A stretch of DNA of 6,418 bases, taken from assembly GCA_021805585.1 (NCBI GenBank), contig JAJZEY010000601.1, forward strand, positions 1-6,418. The letters run 5' to 3'. The translations under genes and the position numbers were made by a program. Shown piece after piece: positions 1 through 6,210 of this stretch. The notes under the pieces are model-generated. The model saw only the letters and a list, made by a program, of their open reading frames with translations. It was not told the origin of the DNA and ran no database searches. Each line of letters begins with the position of its first letter. Positions within the stretch are counted from its first letter, which is position 1. The stretch is from Planctomycetota bacterium. Lineage in GTDB: Bacteria > Planctomycetota > Phycisphaerae > WQYP01.

Positions 1-138
1 TGTGGTGGTCAGGTTGTTTCTATTGCTTTAAGCACACGCATTCGTGACGCTATTGCGACGCTCGACCGGCGCGTCCGTGGAATTAAGCCGATCATCCCGG
101 TCTCTTCCGATCCACCCGTGACCGCGCTCCGGGCATAA
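1..138 (+). CDS. C-terminal end of an unidentified protein (partial, 5' end outside window)
   Basis: Frame 1 is open from the first base to a TAA at 136-138, giving a 45-residue tail that ends in TALRA. The other two plus frames hit stops within about 45 bases, so this is the best plus reading. The tail has a basic, probably helical stretch (STRIRDAIATLDRRVRGIK) followed by a Pro/Val-rich end (PIIPVSSDPPV). I do not recognise a family, and no catalytic motif is visible. The stop lies 20 bases from the stop of the convergent HAD gene, a normal tail-to-tail arrangement. No terminator hairpin is visible between the two. The reading is supported by its open frame and its sensible spacing to the next gene, but it is short enough to be chance. 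Confidence 0.5.
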   Translation, partial: CGGQVVSIALSTRIRDAIATLDRRVRGIKPIIPVSSDPPVTALRA

Positions 139-158
139 GATACAAACCGTCTGAAGCA

Positions 159-1067
159 TTAACCCCGATGCGCGGCACATTCTTCCAGCACGCTGGCAAT
201 CGCGGCGGCAACGCCATTTTGCGATTGCGTAAGCGTGGTCCGTTTTGCGGCGGCTTTTACTTCCGGCGCGGCATTGTCCATGGCAAAGCTTAGCGCTGCA
301 CCGCGCAACATCGACATATCGTTGACATCATCACCAATGGTCACCACGCTTTGCGGGTCAAGGCCCATCCGCCGACACAGACCTTTCACACCGGTCCATT
401 TATTTACGTCCGCGGCGAATACTTCAATGACATGGCAGTCAAAAAGTGGTGCCCGCAAGGCAAGAAAACAGGCTCGGCCGGCAAATTTCGCCTCCAATTC
501 CCCAACGATCCGCGGACTTTGCGGAAGATTCACCACAATACCGGCTCGTAATATGACACCCGCCCGGCAGGCTTCCATTTCATTAAGAAGCGTGGCCTGC
601 ATTTTGTTTCGCAGCAGCCATTCTTCGGTTGCCGCGTGAATGGGACCATGGCTGGTGATAACATAATGAATGCCGCCGGGCGCAGGCGTGTCCACAAGCA
701 GCAGGACGGCGTGTCCGAATTGGGCGAAAAAATCCACCAATTCCATCACCAGATCCGGTGCCAGACCGCGGGCCACACGCGTTTTACCGTCCGCAAGGCT
801 GCTGATGGTCGCGCCGGTTACAAACACGCCTTCGCCCGTCAGCCCCAGTGGGGCGATAATATCCAGACTTTCCCGCGTACTCCGGCCAGTGCATATGGTC
901 ACCTGCAGGCCCAATCGTCGGGCTTCGGCAATGGCTCGCTGGTCCGCTTCGGAAATCGTATGCGCTCGCGATATCAGCGTCCCATCCAGATCGCATACAA
1001 TCATTTGCCACGGACCTGCCGCTGGACTTCTTTTAAACCGTGCGCTATCGGCATATTGATGTTCCAT
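159..1067 (-). CDS. Cof-type HAD-superfamily hydrolase (class IIB sugar-phosphatase-like)
   Basis: This 302-residue protein is a cytoplasmic Mg2+-dependent phosphatase of the haloacid dehalogenase superfamily. All four HAD motifs are visible: motif I DLDGTL (residues 26-31; D26 is the nucleophile and D28 the acid/base), motif II TGR at T60, motif III lysine in VNKWTG (K223), and motif IV GDDVND (245-250) for Mg2+ binding. About 130 residues between motifs II and III form the C2-type cap of the Cof/YbiV/SupH group (COG0561), which usually acts on sugar phosphates or other small phosphomonoesters. The substrate cannot be read from sequence. The length is slightly above the usual 265-290 residues because of a polar N-terminal stretch of about 20 residues before the core. 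M22 (codon 1002-1004), just before the first core strand, is therefore an alternative start. Neither start has a strong Shine-Dalgarno sequence. The gene is monocistronic in this window and convergent with the gene tail at 1-138. Confidence 0.93.
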   Translation of the reverse strand: MEHQYADSARFKRSPAAGPWQMIVCDLDGTLISRAHTISEADQRAIAEARRLGLQVTICTGRSTRESLDIIAPLGLTGEGVFVTGATISSLADGKTRVARGLAPDLVMELVDFFAQFGHAVLLLVDTPAPGGIHYVITSHGPIHAATEEWLLRNKMQATLLNEMEACRAGVILRAGIVVNLPQSPRIVGELEAKFAGRACFLALRAPLFDCHVIEVFAADVNKWTGVKGLCRRMGLDPQSVVTIGDDVNDMSMLRGAALSFAMDNAAPEVKAAAKRTTLTQSQNGVAAAIASVLEECAAHRG

Positions 1068-1147
1068 TTCAGAGAGTTTAGGTCATTGCAGGCCGCCGCG
1101 TCAAAGGCGGATTGACGATTTTCTTCGGCGGATCAAAGCTTCCCTCG

Positions 1148-1184
1148 CGGCTGTCAGGAAAAATACATATCAGCCGTTTTTTTT
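1148..1184 (+). terminator. Inverted repeat followed by T8: possible plus-strand terminator or operator
   Basis: CGGCTG (1148-1153) and CAGCCG (1171-1176) form a perfect 6-bp stem around a 17-base AT-rich loop, and T8 (1177-1184) follows directly. This is the layout of a plus-strand intrinsic terminator, although the loop is long. No plus-strand gene lies just upstream. The same repeat also brackets the -10 box of the candidate minus-strand promoter, so an operator around that promoter is an equally good reading. Confidence 0.3.
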
Positions 1185-1192
1185 CCTTGCAA
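1164..1192 (-). promoter_or_regulatory. Candidate sigma-70-type promoter of the HAD hydrolase gene
   Basis: Read on the minus strand, a TTGCAA -35 box (1187-1192) is separated by exactly 17 bases from a TATGTA -10 box (1164-1169). The -10 is preceded by TGA, which gives an extended -10 (TGn). The spacer contains an A8 run. The predicted transcript would start near 1157 and carry a leader of about 90 bases before the ATG at 1067. The -10 match is only moderate, so this is a prediction. Confidence 0.42.
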
Positions 1193-1280
1193 CCATACAT
1201 TGCTTAAGTCTGGAAATCGGGCTGCCGTGTGAAAAGTTGGCCGCCGCCAGAAAAATCAGCGGAACCAACTGAATCGCCGG

Positions 1281-1306
1281 ACCGCCGCGGGCGGTTTAAT
1301 TTTATT
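1281..1306 (+). terminator. GC-rich hairpin with T-rich tail, plus-strand terminator-like
   Basis: ACCGCC (1281-1286) pairs perfectly with GGCGGT (1290-1295) across a GCG loop, followed by TTAATTTTATT (1296-1306). The compact GC stem with a mostly-T tail fits an intrinsic terminator for plus-strand transcription. The tail is interrupted by A residues, which weakens it. No annotated plus-strand gene ends just upstream. It could stop stray transcription, end a small RNA, or form an attenuator-like structure near the membrane-protein promoter. Confidence 0.35.
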
Positions 1307-1307
1307 G

Positions 1308-1322
1308 GATAATCCGTATTAT
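1308..1322 (+). promoter_or_regulatory. AT-rich candidate -10 region for the plus-strand gene block
   Basis: Two -10-like hexamers lie in the only AT-rich patch before the membrane-protein gene: GATAAT (1308-1313, five of six matches to TATAAT) and TATTAT (1317-1322). No good -35 box sits at standard distance, and the best for the second hexamer is a weak TTTAAT at 1295-1300. If used, the leader before the ATG at 1382 would be about 55-65 bases. Confidence 0.25.
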
Positions 1323-1369
1323 GGCGGTCTGGGTGCGGCAAACACGTTGTTCGTCGGCCGGTGGCATTC

Positions 1370-1374
1370 AGGAG
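1370..1374 (+). promoter_or_regulatory. Ribosome binding site deciding the membrane-protein start
   Basis: AGGAG lies 7 bases before the ATG at 1382. This favours that ATG over an in-frame GTG at 1361, which would place the ribosome binding site inside the coding sequence. Confidence 0.8.
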
Positions 1375-1381
1375 TTCATTC

Positions 1382-1801
1382 ATGGCAGCTTCAACATCCG
1401 GATCGGTTCCATCACAGCTTTCATCCGCATTTGCCGCCGGTGTGGTCGGTGCGCTGGCTCTGTGCGGTGTCGCCTGGCTGATGGCTAAAATGCGCATTTT
1501 TTCCCTGTTGCATTGCCATATATCGCTTCCGATAGGCCGCGAATGGCTTTATTCGCGCCTGGTCTGGGGCGGAATTTTCGGTCTGTTTTTCGTACTGCCC
1601 GTCTGGTCTGGCAAAACGGCAAAGCGTGGCCTTCTGTTTGGATTGCTTCCTTCGCTGTTTCAGTTGTTTGTGGTTTTTCCGCTTCTTTTGCATAAACAGG
1701 TCATGGGGTTGAACTTTGGCTATACCACGCCGCTTTTTGTAGTGGTGCTGAATCTGTTCTGGGGGCTTGTCACCGCGGGCTGGTTGGCCATGCTGGGATG
1801 A
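1382..1801 (+). CDS. Small four-helix integral membrane protein, function unknown
   Basis: This 139-residue hydrophobic protein starts at the ATG with AGGAG 7 bases upstream. Four membrane segments are visible at about residues 16-35, 57-75, 83-103 and 117-137. Short loops contain basic residues (K36/R38, K78/K81/R82), which suggests cytoplasmic faces by the positive-inside rule. Distinctive stretches are EWLYSRLVWGGIFGLFFVLP (54-73) and LLPSLFQLFVVFPLL (88-102), plus HCH (44-46) after helix 1. These remind me of uncharacterised inner-membrane proteins seen across Gram-negative bacteria, but I cannot name a family. No signal peptide cleavage site, enzyme motif or transporter signature is evident. 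It precedes the phosphoesterase gene by 190 bases on the same strand, so co-transcription is possible but not shown. Confidence 0.78.
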   Translation: MAASTSGSVPSQLSSAFAAGVVGALALCGVAWLMAKMRIFSLLHCHISLPIGREWLYSRLVWGGIFGLFFVLPVWSGKTAKRGLLFGLLPSLFQLFVVFPLLLHKQVMGLNFGYTTPLFVVVLNLFWGLVTAGWLAMLG

Positions 1802-1867
1802 TTTTATTCCCATGGCGGCGGTTGGTTTTACACGATTTTAACATTCGCCCTTCAGAATGGCCGCTAC

Positions 1868-1924
1868 ACCGCGCAGGAATAGGCGGTCTGAATGTGTTCA
1901 GATACATTGTGGCGGGCGGTCCGC
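1868..1924 (+). promoter_or_regulatory. Tandem hairpins / palindrome in the leader of the phosphoesterase gene
   Basis: Three inverted repeats follow each other in the 189-base gap between the membrane protein and the phosphoesterase. ACCGC (1868-1872) pairs with GCGGT (1883-1887). TCTGAA (1887-1892) and TTCAGA (1897-1902) form a perfect palindrome around TGTG. GCGG (1912-1915) pairs with CCGC (1921-1924). None is followed by a T tract, so they are not intrinsic terminators. The central palindrome has the size of a dimeric repressor site or a stable RNA stem-loop. I do not recognise it as a known operator, and it does not match the proteobacterial Pho box. No convincing -35/-10 pair was found in the gap. 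Confidence 0.3.
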
Positions 1925-1979
1925 AATATTTTCGCACGAGGTGTGCCCCCAACCTGATAGAAAAATATTCCGTTGAGCC

Positions 1980-1985
1980 AAGGAG
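1980..1985 (+). promoter_or_regulatory. Ribosome binding site of the phosphoesterase gene
   Basis: AAGGAG ends 5 bases before the ATG at 1991. It selects that ATG over an upstream in-frame TTG at 1973. The ATG start also gives a clean N-terminal signal peptide. Confidence 0.85.
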
Positions 1986-1990
1986 TTCCG

Positions 1991-4720
1991 ATGAAAGTTC
2001 AATTCTTTTTCTGCCGGCCCGGGAACGCTCTGGCGCGAATCGTTCTGGTGGCGGGATTCTGCCTTCCATTGCTTTGCGCCCACGCGACCGTCCCCGGCGT
2101 TGCCAAGGATGCCAATGCCCTGCTGCCCAGCGGGCGGGCACTTACTCCGGCCGGCCAATGGGTTGCCACGCCCAACTTCGCGGTGAATGTCGTCGTCTCG
2201 CACGGAAACGTCGTGGTAGCGGCCTCCGGTGCGTCGCAGACGCATTCCGTTAGTCTGTTTGGGGTTGCTTCCCTTAAGCCGCTCGCCCGGCTTTTACTGT
2301 TCCGGCAAAAGCCCTGGTGGAGTAAGGTCATTCATGGGGTTAACCACCAAAGCCTGTTTCAAGGCATGGTCGCGGGTCCGGGGGGGAATATATATGTTGC
2401 CGGCGGCTGCAGCGACGATATTCTTATCCTCCATACAATCGCTGGAAAACTTCGGCTTGTCCGGCGGATTACCCTTCACGGCCAACCTTTCCCTGCCGCA
2501 CAATATCCCTATGAATATCAGGGGCCGCATGGTGGAGCGCGGCTTTTCTACCCTGATTCCGTCGCTGTGGGTGCCACCGGTCACACTGTTTTCGCCACCG
2601 GTTTGCTGAGCAACTCCGTGGCGCGAATCAACCCGACCACGGGCCGGGTGCGGTACGCCAATACCGGTCCATTTCCTTTTCAGGTTGCGGTTGCGGACCA
2701 TGGCCGGCGACTGGTGGTCAGCAATTGGGGGGGTAACAGTCTTTCCGTTCTCGACGCAATGACTCTTAAGCCGCTGGGACGGATTTCACTCGGGCCGCGC
2801 ACCGGGCCGCAAAACCAACAGCCCGGCGTACATCCCACAGCCATTGTGCCAATCGGAAACTCCGCGCAACTGTGGGTTGCCTGTGCCAATACCGATGTGC
2901 TGGTGAAAATAGACGCCGCAAAGCTGAAGGCCATCGGACTGGCGGTGGACCTTCCCTATGCCGGCGCACCGCCGGGAACTTTTCCAGACGCCCTGGCGAT
3001 TCATGGAAAATATCTCTTTGCGGCCAACAGCGGAAACAACGATGTGGCTGTATTTAGCGCCAGCTCCGGAAAATCGCTTGGTCTTATTCCTACCGCATGG
3101 TATCCCACGAGTCTGGCTGTGAATCGTGGCAATCTTTTTGTGGTCTGTGCCAAAGGTATGGGCAGCGGGCCGGGGACGTACCAGAACTGGATAGGCGATT
3201 CCATGAGCGGCTTACTGGAGAAAATTCCGCTGCGGAATCTGTCGACCGACCTGGCGGCCTGGACCCATCAAGCGCTGACGGATAACGGCTTTACAAGCCT
3301 TCAGCGGGCCGCGCTCCGCCGGCACAATGCCCATGTGGCACTATTTATTCACAAGCATATCCGTCATGTGGTCTTTATCCTGCGGGAAAATAAAACTTTT
3401 GATGAAGACTTCGGTGCCTACCGCCCGGCGGGCAAATGGGGCGATCCCAAATTGGATCTTTACAACGGCCGCGAACTGCCTAATCTTTACAATTTAGCCC
3501 GGCGTTCCGCGCTGTGTGTTAATTTTTATGTTGATGGGGAAGTCACCGCACAGGGCCATCAGTGGACAACCAGCGCCGAGGATTCCGATTTTGTGCAGCG
3601 CACCTGGCCCATGTACTATTCCGGTCGCGGCATGGTCCCCGCTCCCGGCTGGACCCAGAGCCTCGGCGGCAATGCCGGCAAAAGCGGCAACGGCTTTGGC
3701 AATGCGGATAATCCGTTCAGCGCATCGGAAAATCTTTCCGTACTCGGCCACTGGGCAAATCCCTGGATTACCTATCCACAGGGAATGTTTCTTTTCAACA
3801 ACCTTTTAACGCATCATAAAACCTTCATGGACTTCGGCGAATTTGCCGCGCGTAATCAGGCCGGTGACATATCCGCCGCCATGCGCCGGCACATGTCCGC
3901 AAAATCCGCCGCGTGGGACCTGTTTATTCTGGACACCCGTCGCGCCGCGGTTGTCAGGCGATATATCGCCACGCATCAGCGCCATCTTCCCGATTGCATG
4001 TATATATGGCTTCCAGACGATCATACCGCCGGCGGCACACCGGGTTATTACACTCCGGATTATTACGTTGCCAACAACGACCGGGCGACCGGGCGGATTG
4101 TGGCCGCATTAAGTCGTCTGCCCGCCTGGCGTCATACCCTGGTAATCATTACGGAGGATGATGCCCAGTCCGGTGCCGACCATATCGACGCCCACCGCAG
4201 CCTGGCTTTGCTGATCAGCCCCTGGATAAAGCCCGGAACTCTGGTGACACACCGTTACTCCCAGATTGATCTGACTCGCACCATTGAGGCCGTCTGTCAT
4301 CTTCCCGCAATGTCTCAATGGGATGCCAACGGACGGCTGATTTCCGGCATCTGGACGCACAGGCCACATCCGGCACCCATTCCGGCTCTGGCCATTGGCG
4401 TGCTCAAACAGTTGAATCCCGGTCATGTCCCCGCCATGCGACGGCTTCGTTTTAAGGCAGGCCGCGACGGGCGGTGGCTTTCACCCAAATGGCTTAAAGC
4501 CCATCGAATAGGGGCGCAACTTGGCCATTCGTCTCCGGCTTTCACGCCCACGGCGCTGGGAAAAATTCCCGGTCCCGAACAAATGAGGCAGGAATGGATA
4601 ACCTCCAGGGGACGCGCCGGTTATCTGAATGTGATGGCCTATATTCGTCGCCTTGCAGCGCGCGAACATCGACCCGTGTCGGCGTTTGTTGCCACCACCG
4701 ATGCGGACGACGGCAATTGA
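1991..4720 (+). CDS. Exported bifunctional YncE-type beta-propeller / alkaline phosphatase-like phosphoesterase
   Basis: This 909-residue protein begins with a Sec signal peptide: basic residues to R16, a hydrophobic core at 17-28, and a likely AHA cut after A32. It is therefore predicted to act outside the inner membrane. Residues of about 40-420 form a YVTN/YncE-like beta-propeller. Its blades are visible as repeated units such as LSNSVARI (about 206), SNWGGNSLSVLD (about 245), NTDVLVKID (about 300) and NSGNNDVAVF (about 346). From about 460 an alkaline-phosphatase-superfamily phosphoesterase domain (PF04185-like) begins with HVVFILRENKTFDE, where E466/N467 are the expected metal ligands. 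DGEVTAQGHQW (515-525) follows; T519 is a candidate nucleophile and H523 a candidate ligand. TEDDAQSGADHIDAHRS (721-737) supplies D723/D724, H731 and H735. Database entries call this architecture 'bifunctional YncE family protein/alkaline phosphatase family protein'. The physiological substrate (phosphomonoester, phosphodiester or phospholipid) is not determined. The stop is 74 bases before the transporter start, so the two are probably one operon. Confidence 0.9.
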   Translation: MKVQFFFCRPGNALARIVLVAGFCLPLLCAHATVPGVAKDANALLPSGRALTPAGQWVATPNFAVNVVVSHGNVVVAASGASQTHSVSLFGVASLKPLARLLLFRQKPWWSKVIHGVNHQSLFQGMVAGPGGNIYVAGGCSDDILILHTIAGKLRLVRRITLHGQPFPAAQYPYEYQGPHGGARLFYPDSVAVGATGHTVFATGLLSNSVARINPTTGRVRYANTGPFPFQVAVADHGRRLVVSNWGGNSLSVLDAMTLKPLGRISLGPRTGPQNQQPGVHPTAIVPIGNSAQLWVACANTDVLVKIDAAKLKAIGLAVDLPYAGAPPGTFPDALAIHGKYLFAANSGNNDVAVFSASSGKSLGLIPTAWYPTSLAVNRGNLFVVCAKGMGSGPGTYQNWIGDSMSGLLEKIPLRNLSTDLAAWTHQALTDNGFTSLQRAALRRHNAHVALFIHKHIRHVVFILRENKTFDEDFGAYRPAGKWGDPKLDLYNGRELPNLYNLARRSALCVNFYVDGEVTAQGHQWTTSAEDSDFVQRTWPMYYSGRGMVPAPGWTQSLGGNAGKSGNGFGNADNPFSASENLSVLGHWANPWITYPQGMFLFNNLLTHHKTFMDFGEFAARNQAGDISAAMRRHMSAKSAAWDLFILDTRRAAVVRRYIATHQRHLPDCMYIWLPDDHTAGGTPGYYTPDYYVANNDRATGRIVAALSRLPAWRHTLVIITEDDAQSGADHIDAHRSLALLISPWIKPGTLVTHRYSQIDLTRTIEAVCHLPAMSQWDANGRLISGIWTHRPHPAPIPALAIGVLKQLNPGHVPAMRRLRFKAGRDGRWLSPKWLKAHRIGAQLGHSSPAFTPTALGKIPGPEQMRQEWITSRGRAGYLNVMAYIRRLAAREHRPVSAFVATTDADDGN

Positions 4721-4741
4721 AGGCCGTTGCCAAAGCCTTCA
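4718..4741 (+). other. Short hairpin at the phosphoesterase stop codon
   Basis: TGAAGGC (4718-4724, including the stop codon) pairs perfectly with GCCTTCA (4735-4741) over a 10-base loop. No T tract follows, so it is unlikely to terminate the transcript. It could protect the upstream message or reduce readthrough into the transporter gene. A 7-bp stem this short can also occur by chance. Confidence 0.25.
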
Positions 4742-4778
4742 CATCCCGTTGAATCCCGACCCGCCGGGCGGTATTTGC

Positions 4779-4784
4779 AGAGGA
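4779..4784 (+). promoter_or_regulatory. Ribosome binding site of the MFS gene (GTG start)
   Basis: AGAGGA ends 10 bases before the GTG at 4795, a slightly long spacing. The next in-frame ATG (4816) has no purine-rich site upstream. The GTG is therefore preferred, though translation may be weaker than for the upstream gene. Confidence 0.55.
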
Positions 4785-4794
4785 CGGATAAACC

Positions 4795-6210
4795 GTGAGC
4801 GAACTTCTCGATCAAATGGACCATGCTCCAATGACCAGCCTTCATCGGCGGCTTGCATGGGCCGCCGGACTTGGCATCTTCCTGGATGGTTACGACCTGG
4901 TCATCATCGGGGTTGTTCTGCTGCAACTCAAGGCACACTGGCATTTATCACCGCACCAGATTGGAATATTGGGCAGCGCCGCTTTAGCCGGTGCCTTTGT
5001 CGGTGCGCTGGCCGGCGGACGAATAGCTGATCGCTACGGCCGTAAGGCCGTCTACATTATTGATTTATTGACATTTCTTGTGGCTGCGATACTTTGCGGC
5101 ATTTCGTGGAACATTTATTCACTGGCGGTTTTTCGTTTTATTCTGGGTATTGGCGTGGGGGCGGATTATCCGATCAGCGCCACCTATCTGGCGGAATTCA
5201 TGCCCGCACAGCGGCGCGGATCCGTTTTGTCCTGGACCTTTGGCCTGTGGGTTTTTGGTGCCATCGCAGCCGGGCTGGTCGGCTTTATTTGTCTGGGGGA
5301 TCCTGCCAATGGCTGGCGATGGATGTTTATGTTCGGCGCGTTGCCGGCGGTTTTTGTGGTGTACCAGCGGGGAAATCTTCCCGAATCTCCGCGCTGGTAC
5401 TTGCGCAATAATATGCCGGAAAAAGCCGCACAAGTTGTGGCCCGTCTGAATCCGGGTATTCATTCAGCGGGAATTCAGAGGATGGTGCGCGAATTGCCGC
5501 CGCAGTCATCCGCCCGCGTCAGCCCGTGGCGACTTTTCCGACCGCCGCTGCTTCGTGCCACGCTGCTTGTCTGTATGCCCTGGTTCGTCATGGATCTTCT
5601 GGGCTATTACCTGACTATTTACACGCCGTTGATCCTCGGCGAGCTTGGTTTCGGCTCCGCCGGCGCGCGGGTGCTTGGCGGCGCAATTCTGAATATGTCA
5701 TTTCTGGTCGGCTATATTCCGCTGGCGCTGTTGATTGACAGAATCGGAAGAATCTGGCCACAGATTATCGGGTTTCTCGGCAGTGCTGCGGCGTTGTGGC
5801 TTGTCGGTATGGCGTCCGTGCACGTCCATCGCGTAGCCCATTTTGTCGCGGGGCACGTCGCCTTTACCATGGAAGCGACCGGGGGCACGCTGGCGCTCAT
5901 TTTTATCGGAATGCTCCTGTCGCAGATTAGTAACAGTTTCGGTCCCGGCAGCACCACGTATATCCTGGCCTCTGAAGTTTATCCCACTGATGTCCGCGCC
6001 ACCGGTCACGGTTTTGCCACTGCCTTTTCGCGGCTTGGGGCCGTGGCAAGCACCTATTTTTTGCCGATCATACAAGTTCGAATAACGCAGCAACATTTCT
6101 TTTTTCTGCTCGGCGGCTTATCCGTACTCGGTGCCGTGCTAACCTGGCTGTTTCGCGTTAATACAACCGCTAAGCCGCTGTTACAGGATATTTCGACGGC
6201 CAAACTTTAA
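4795..6210 (+). CDS. MFS transporter resembling the phosphate:H+ symporter (PHS/Pho84) and sugar/metabolite:H+ symporter groups
   Basis: This 471-residue, 12-helix inner-membrane transporter starts at GTG. MFS landmarks are DGYDL in helix 1 (31-35), motif A GGRIADRYGRK between helices 2 and 3 (74-84), LPESPRWY after helix 6 (195-202), IDRIGRI in the equivalent loop of the second half, and a helix 11 end reading SEVYPTDVRATGHG (393-406). It looks closest to the PHS group. GADYPISAT (122-130) matches the family's GGDYPLSAT. W263-x3-D267-x3-Y271 matches the W/D/Y phosphate-site triad of fungal PiPT. FGPGSTTYI (382-390) resembles FGPNTTF-type helix 10/11 sequences. Differences at PiPT phosphate-site positions are W152 for Gln177, G385 for Asn431 and R413 for Lys459 (PiPT residues recalled from its crystal structure). 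MFS membership is firm. Phosphate as substrate is only a hypothesis, and an organic acid or sugar is possible. The exported phosphoesterase gene lies 74 bases upstream. Confidence 0.9.
   Translation: MSELLDQMDHAPMTSLHRRLAWAAGLGIFLDGYDLVIIGVVLLQLKAHWHLSPHQIGILGSAALAGAFVGALAGGRIADRYGRKAVYIIDLLTFLVAAILCGISWNIYSLAVFRFILGIGVGADYPISATYLAEFMPAQRRGSVLSWTFGLWVFGAIAAGLVGFICLGDPANGWRWMFMFGALPAVFVVYQRGNLPESPRWYLRNNMPEKAAQVVARLNPGIHSAGIQRMVRELPPQSSARVSPWRLFRPPLLRATLLVCMPWFVMDLLGYYLTIYTPLILGELGFGSAGARVLGGAILNMSFLVGYIPLALLIDRIGRIWPQIIGFLGSAAALWLVGMASVHVHRVAHFVAGHVAFTMEATGGTLALIFIGMLLSQISNSFGPGSTTYILASEVYPTDVRATGHGFATAFSRLGAVASTYFLPIIQVRITQQHFFFLLGGLSVLGAVLTWLFRVNTTAKPLLQDISTAKL

Larger units (their letters stand above)
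1068..1381. other. Divergent intergenic region between the HAD gene and the membrane-protein gene
   Basis: This stretch of about 310 bases separates two genes that point away from each other. It contains the candidate minus-strand promoter, two plus-facing hairpin/T-tract elements (1148-1184 and 1281-1306) and an AT-rich patch at 1295-1322. A further small hairpin, CCGCC (1093-1097) pairing with GGCGG (1106-1110), would lie in the leader of the HAD transcript. No reading frame here has a ribosome binding site and convincing protein composition. The minus-strand frame across 1204-1497 overlaps the membrane-protein gene and looks spurious. Confidence 0.6.

Noticed and set aside
27..29. Possible lipoprotein signal in the phosphoesterase (residues 27-29 LLC, nucleotides about 2069-2077)
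   Set aside because: The residue before the Cys is Leu rather than Gly, Ala or Ser, so the lipobox is poor. A signal peptidase I site after AHA fits better. The coordinates listed here are residue numbers.
636..1115. Plus-strand 159-codon frame antisense to the HAD gene
   Set aside because: The opposite strand carries all four HAD motifs. The antisense product is basic, low in hydrophobic order and matches nothing known.
1152..1169. CTGTCA followed by an AT-rich stretch, considered as a Pho box
   Set aside because: Only one half-site is present and the second CTGTCA repeat is missing, so it does not make a PhoB site.
1204..1497. Minus-strand 97-codon frame across the intergenic region and the membrane-protein start
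   Set aside because: It overlaps the 5' end of a better-supported gene, has no recognisable domain, and crosses the terminator-like hairpin.
1421..1813. Minus-strand 130-codon frame opposite the membrane protein
   Set aside because: It is antisense to a well-supported gene. The Lys/Gln/Arg-rich composition follows from reverse-complemented hydrophobic codons.
1798..2253. Plus-strand 151-codon frame starting at ATGA, overlapping the membrane-protein stop
   Set aside because: The ATGA overlap looks like translational coupling, but most of the frame lies out of frame inside the phosphoesterase gene. Its Arg/Gly/Cys-rich composition is typical of a shadow frame, and there is no ribosome binding site.
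4653..5030. Plus-strand 125-codon frame bridging the phosphoesterase end and transporter start
   Set aside because: It overlaps both real genes out of frame and has Cys/Arg/Pro-rich shadow composition.
5698..6096. Minus-strand 132-codon frame opposite the transporter
   Set aside because: It is antisense to clear MFS helices and has no supporting start site or domain.
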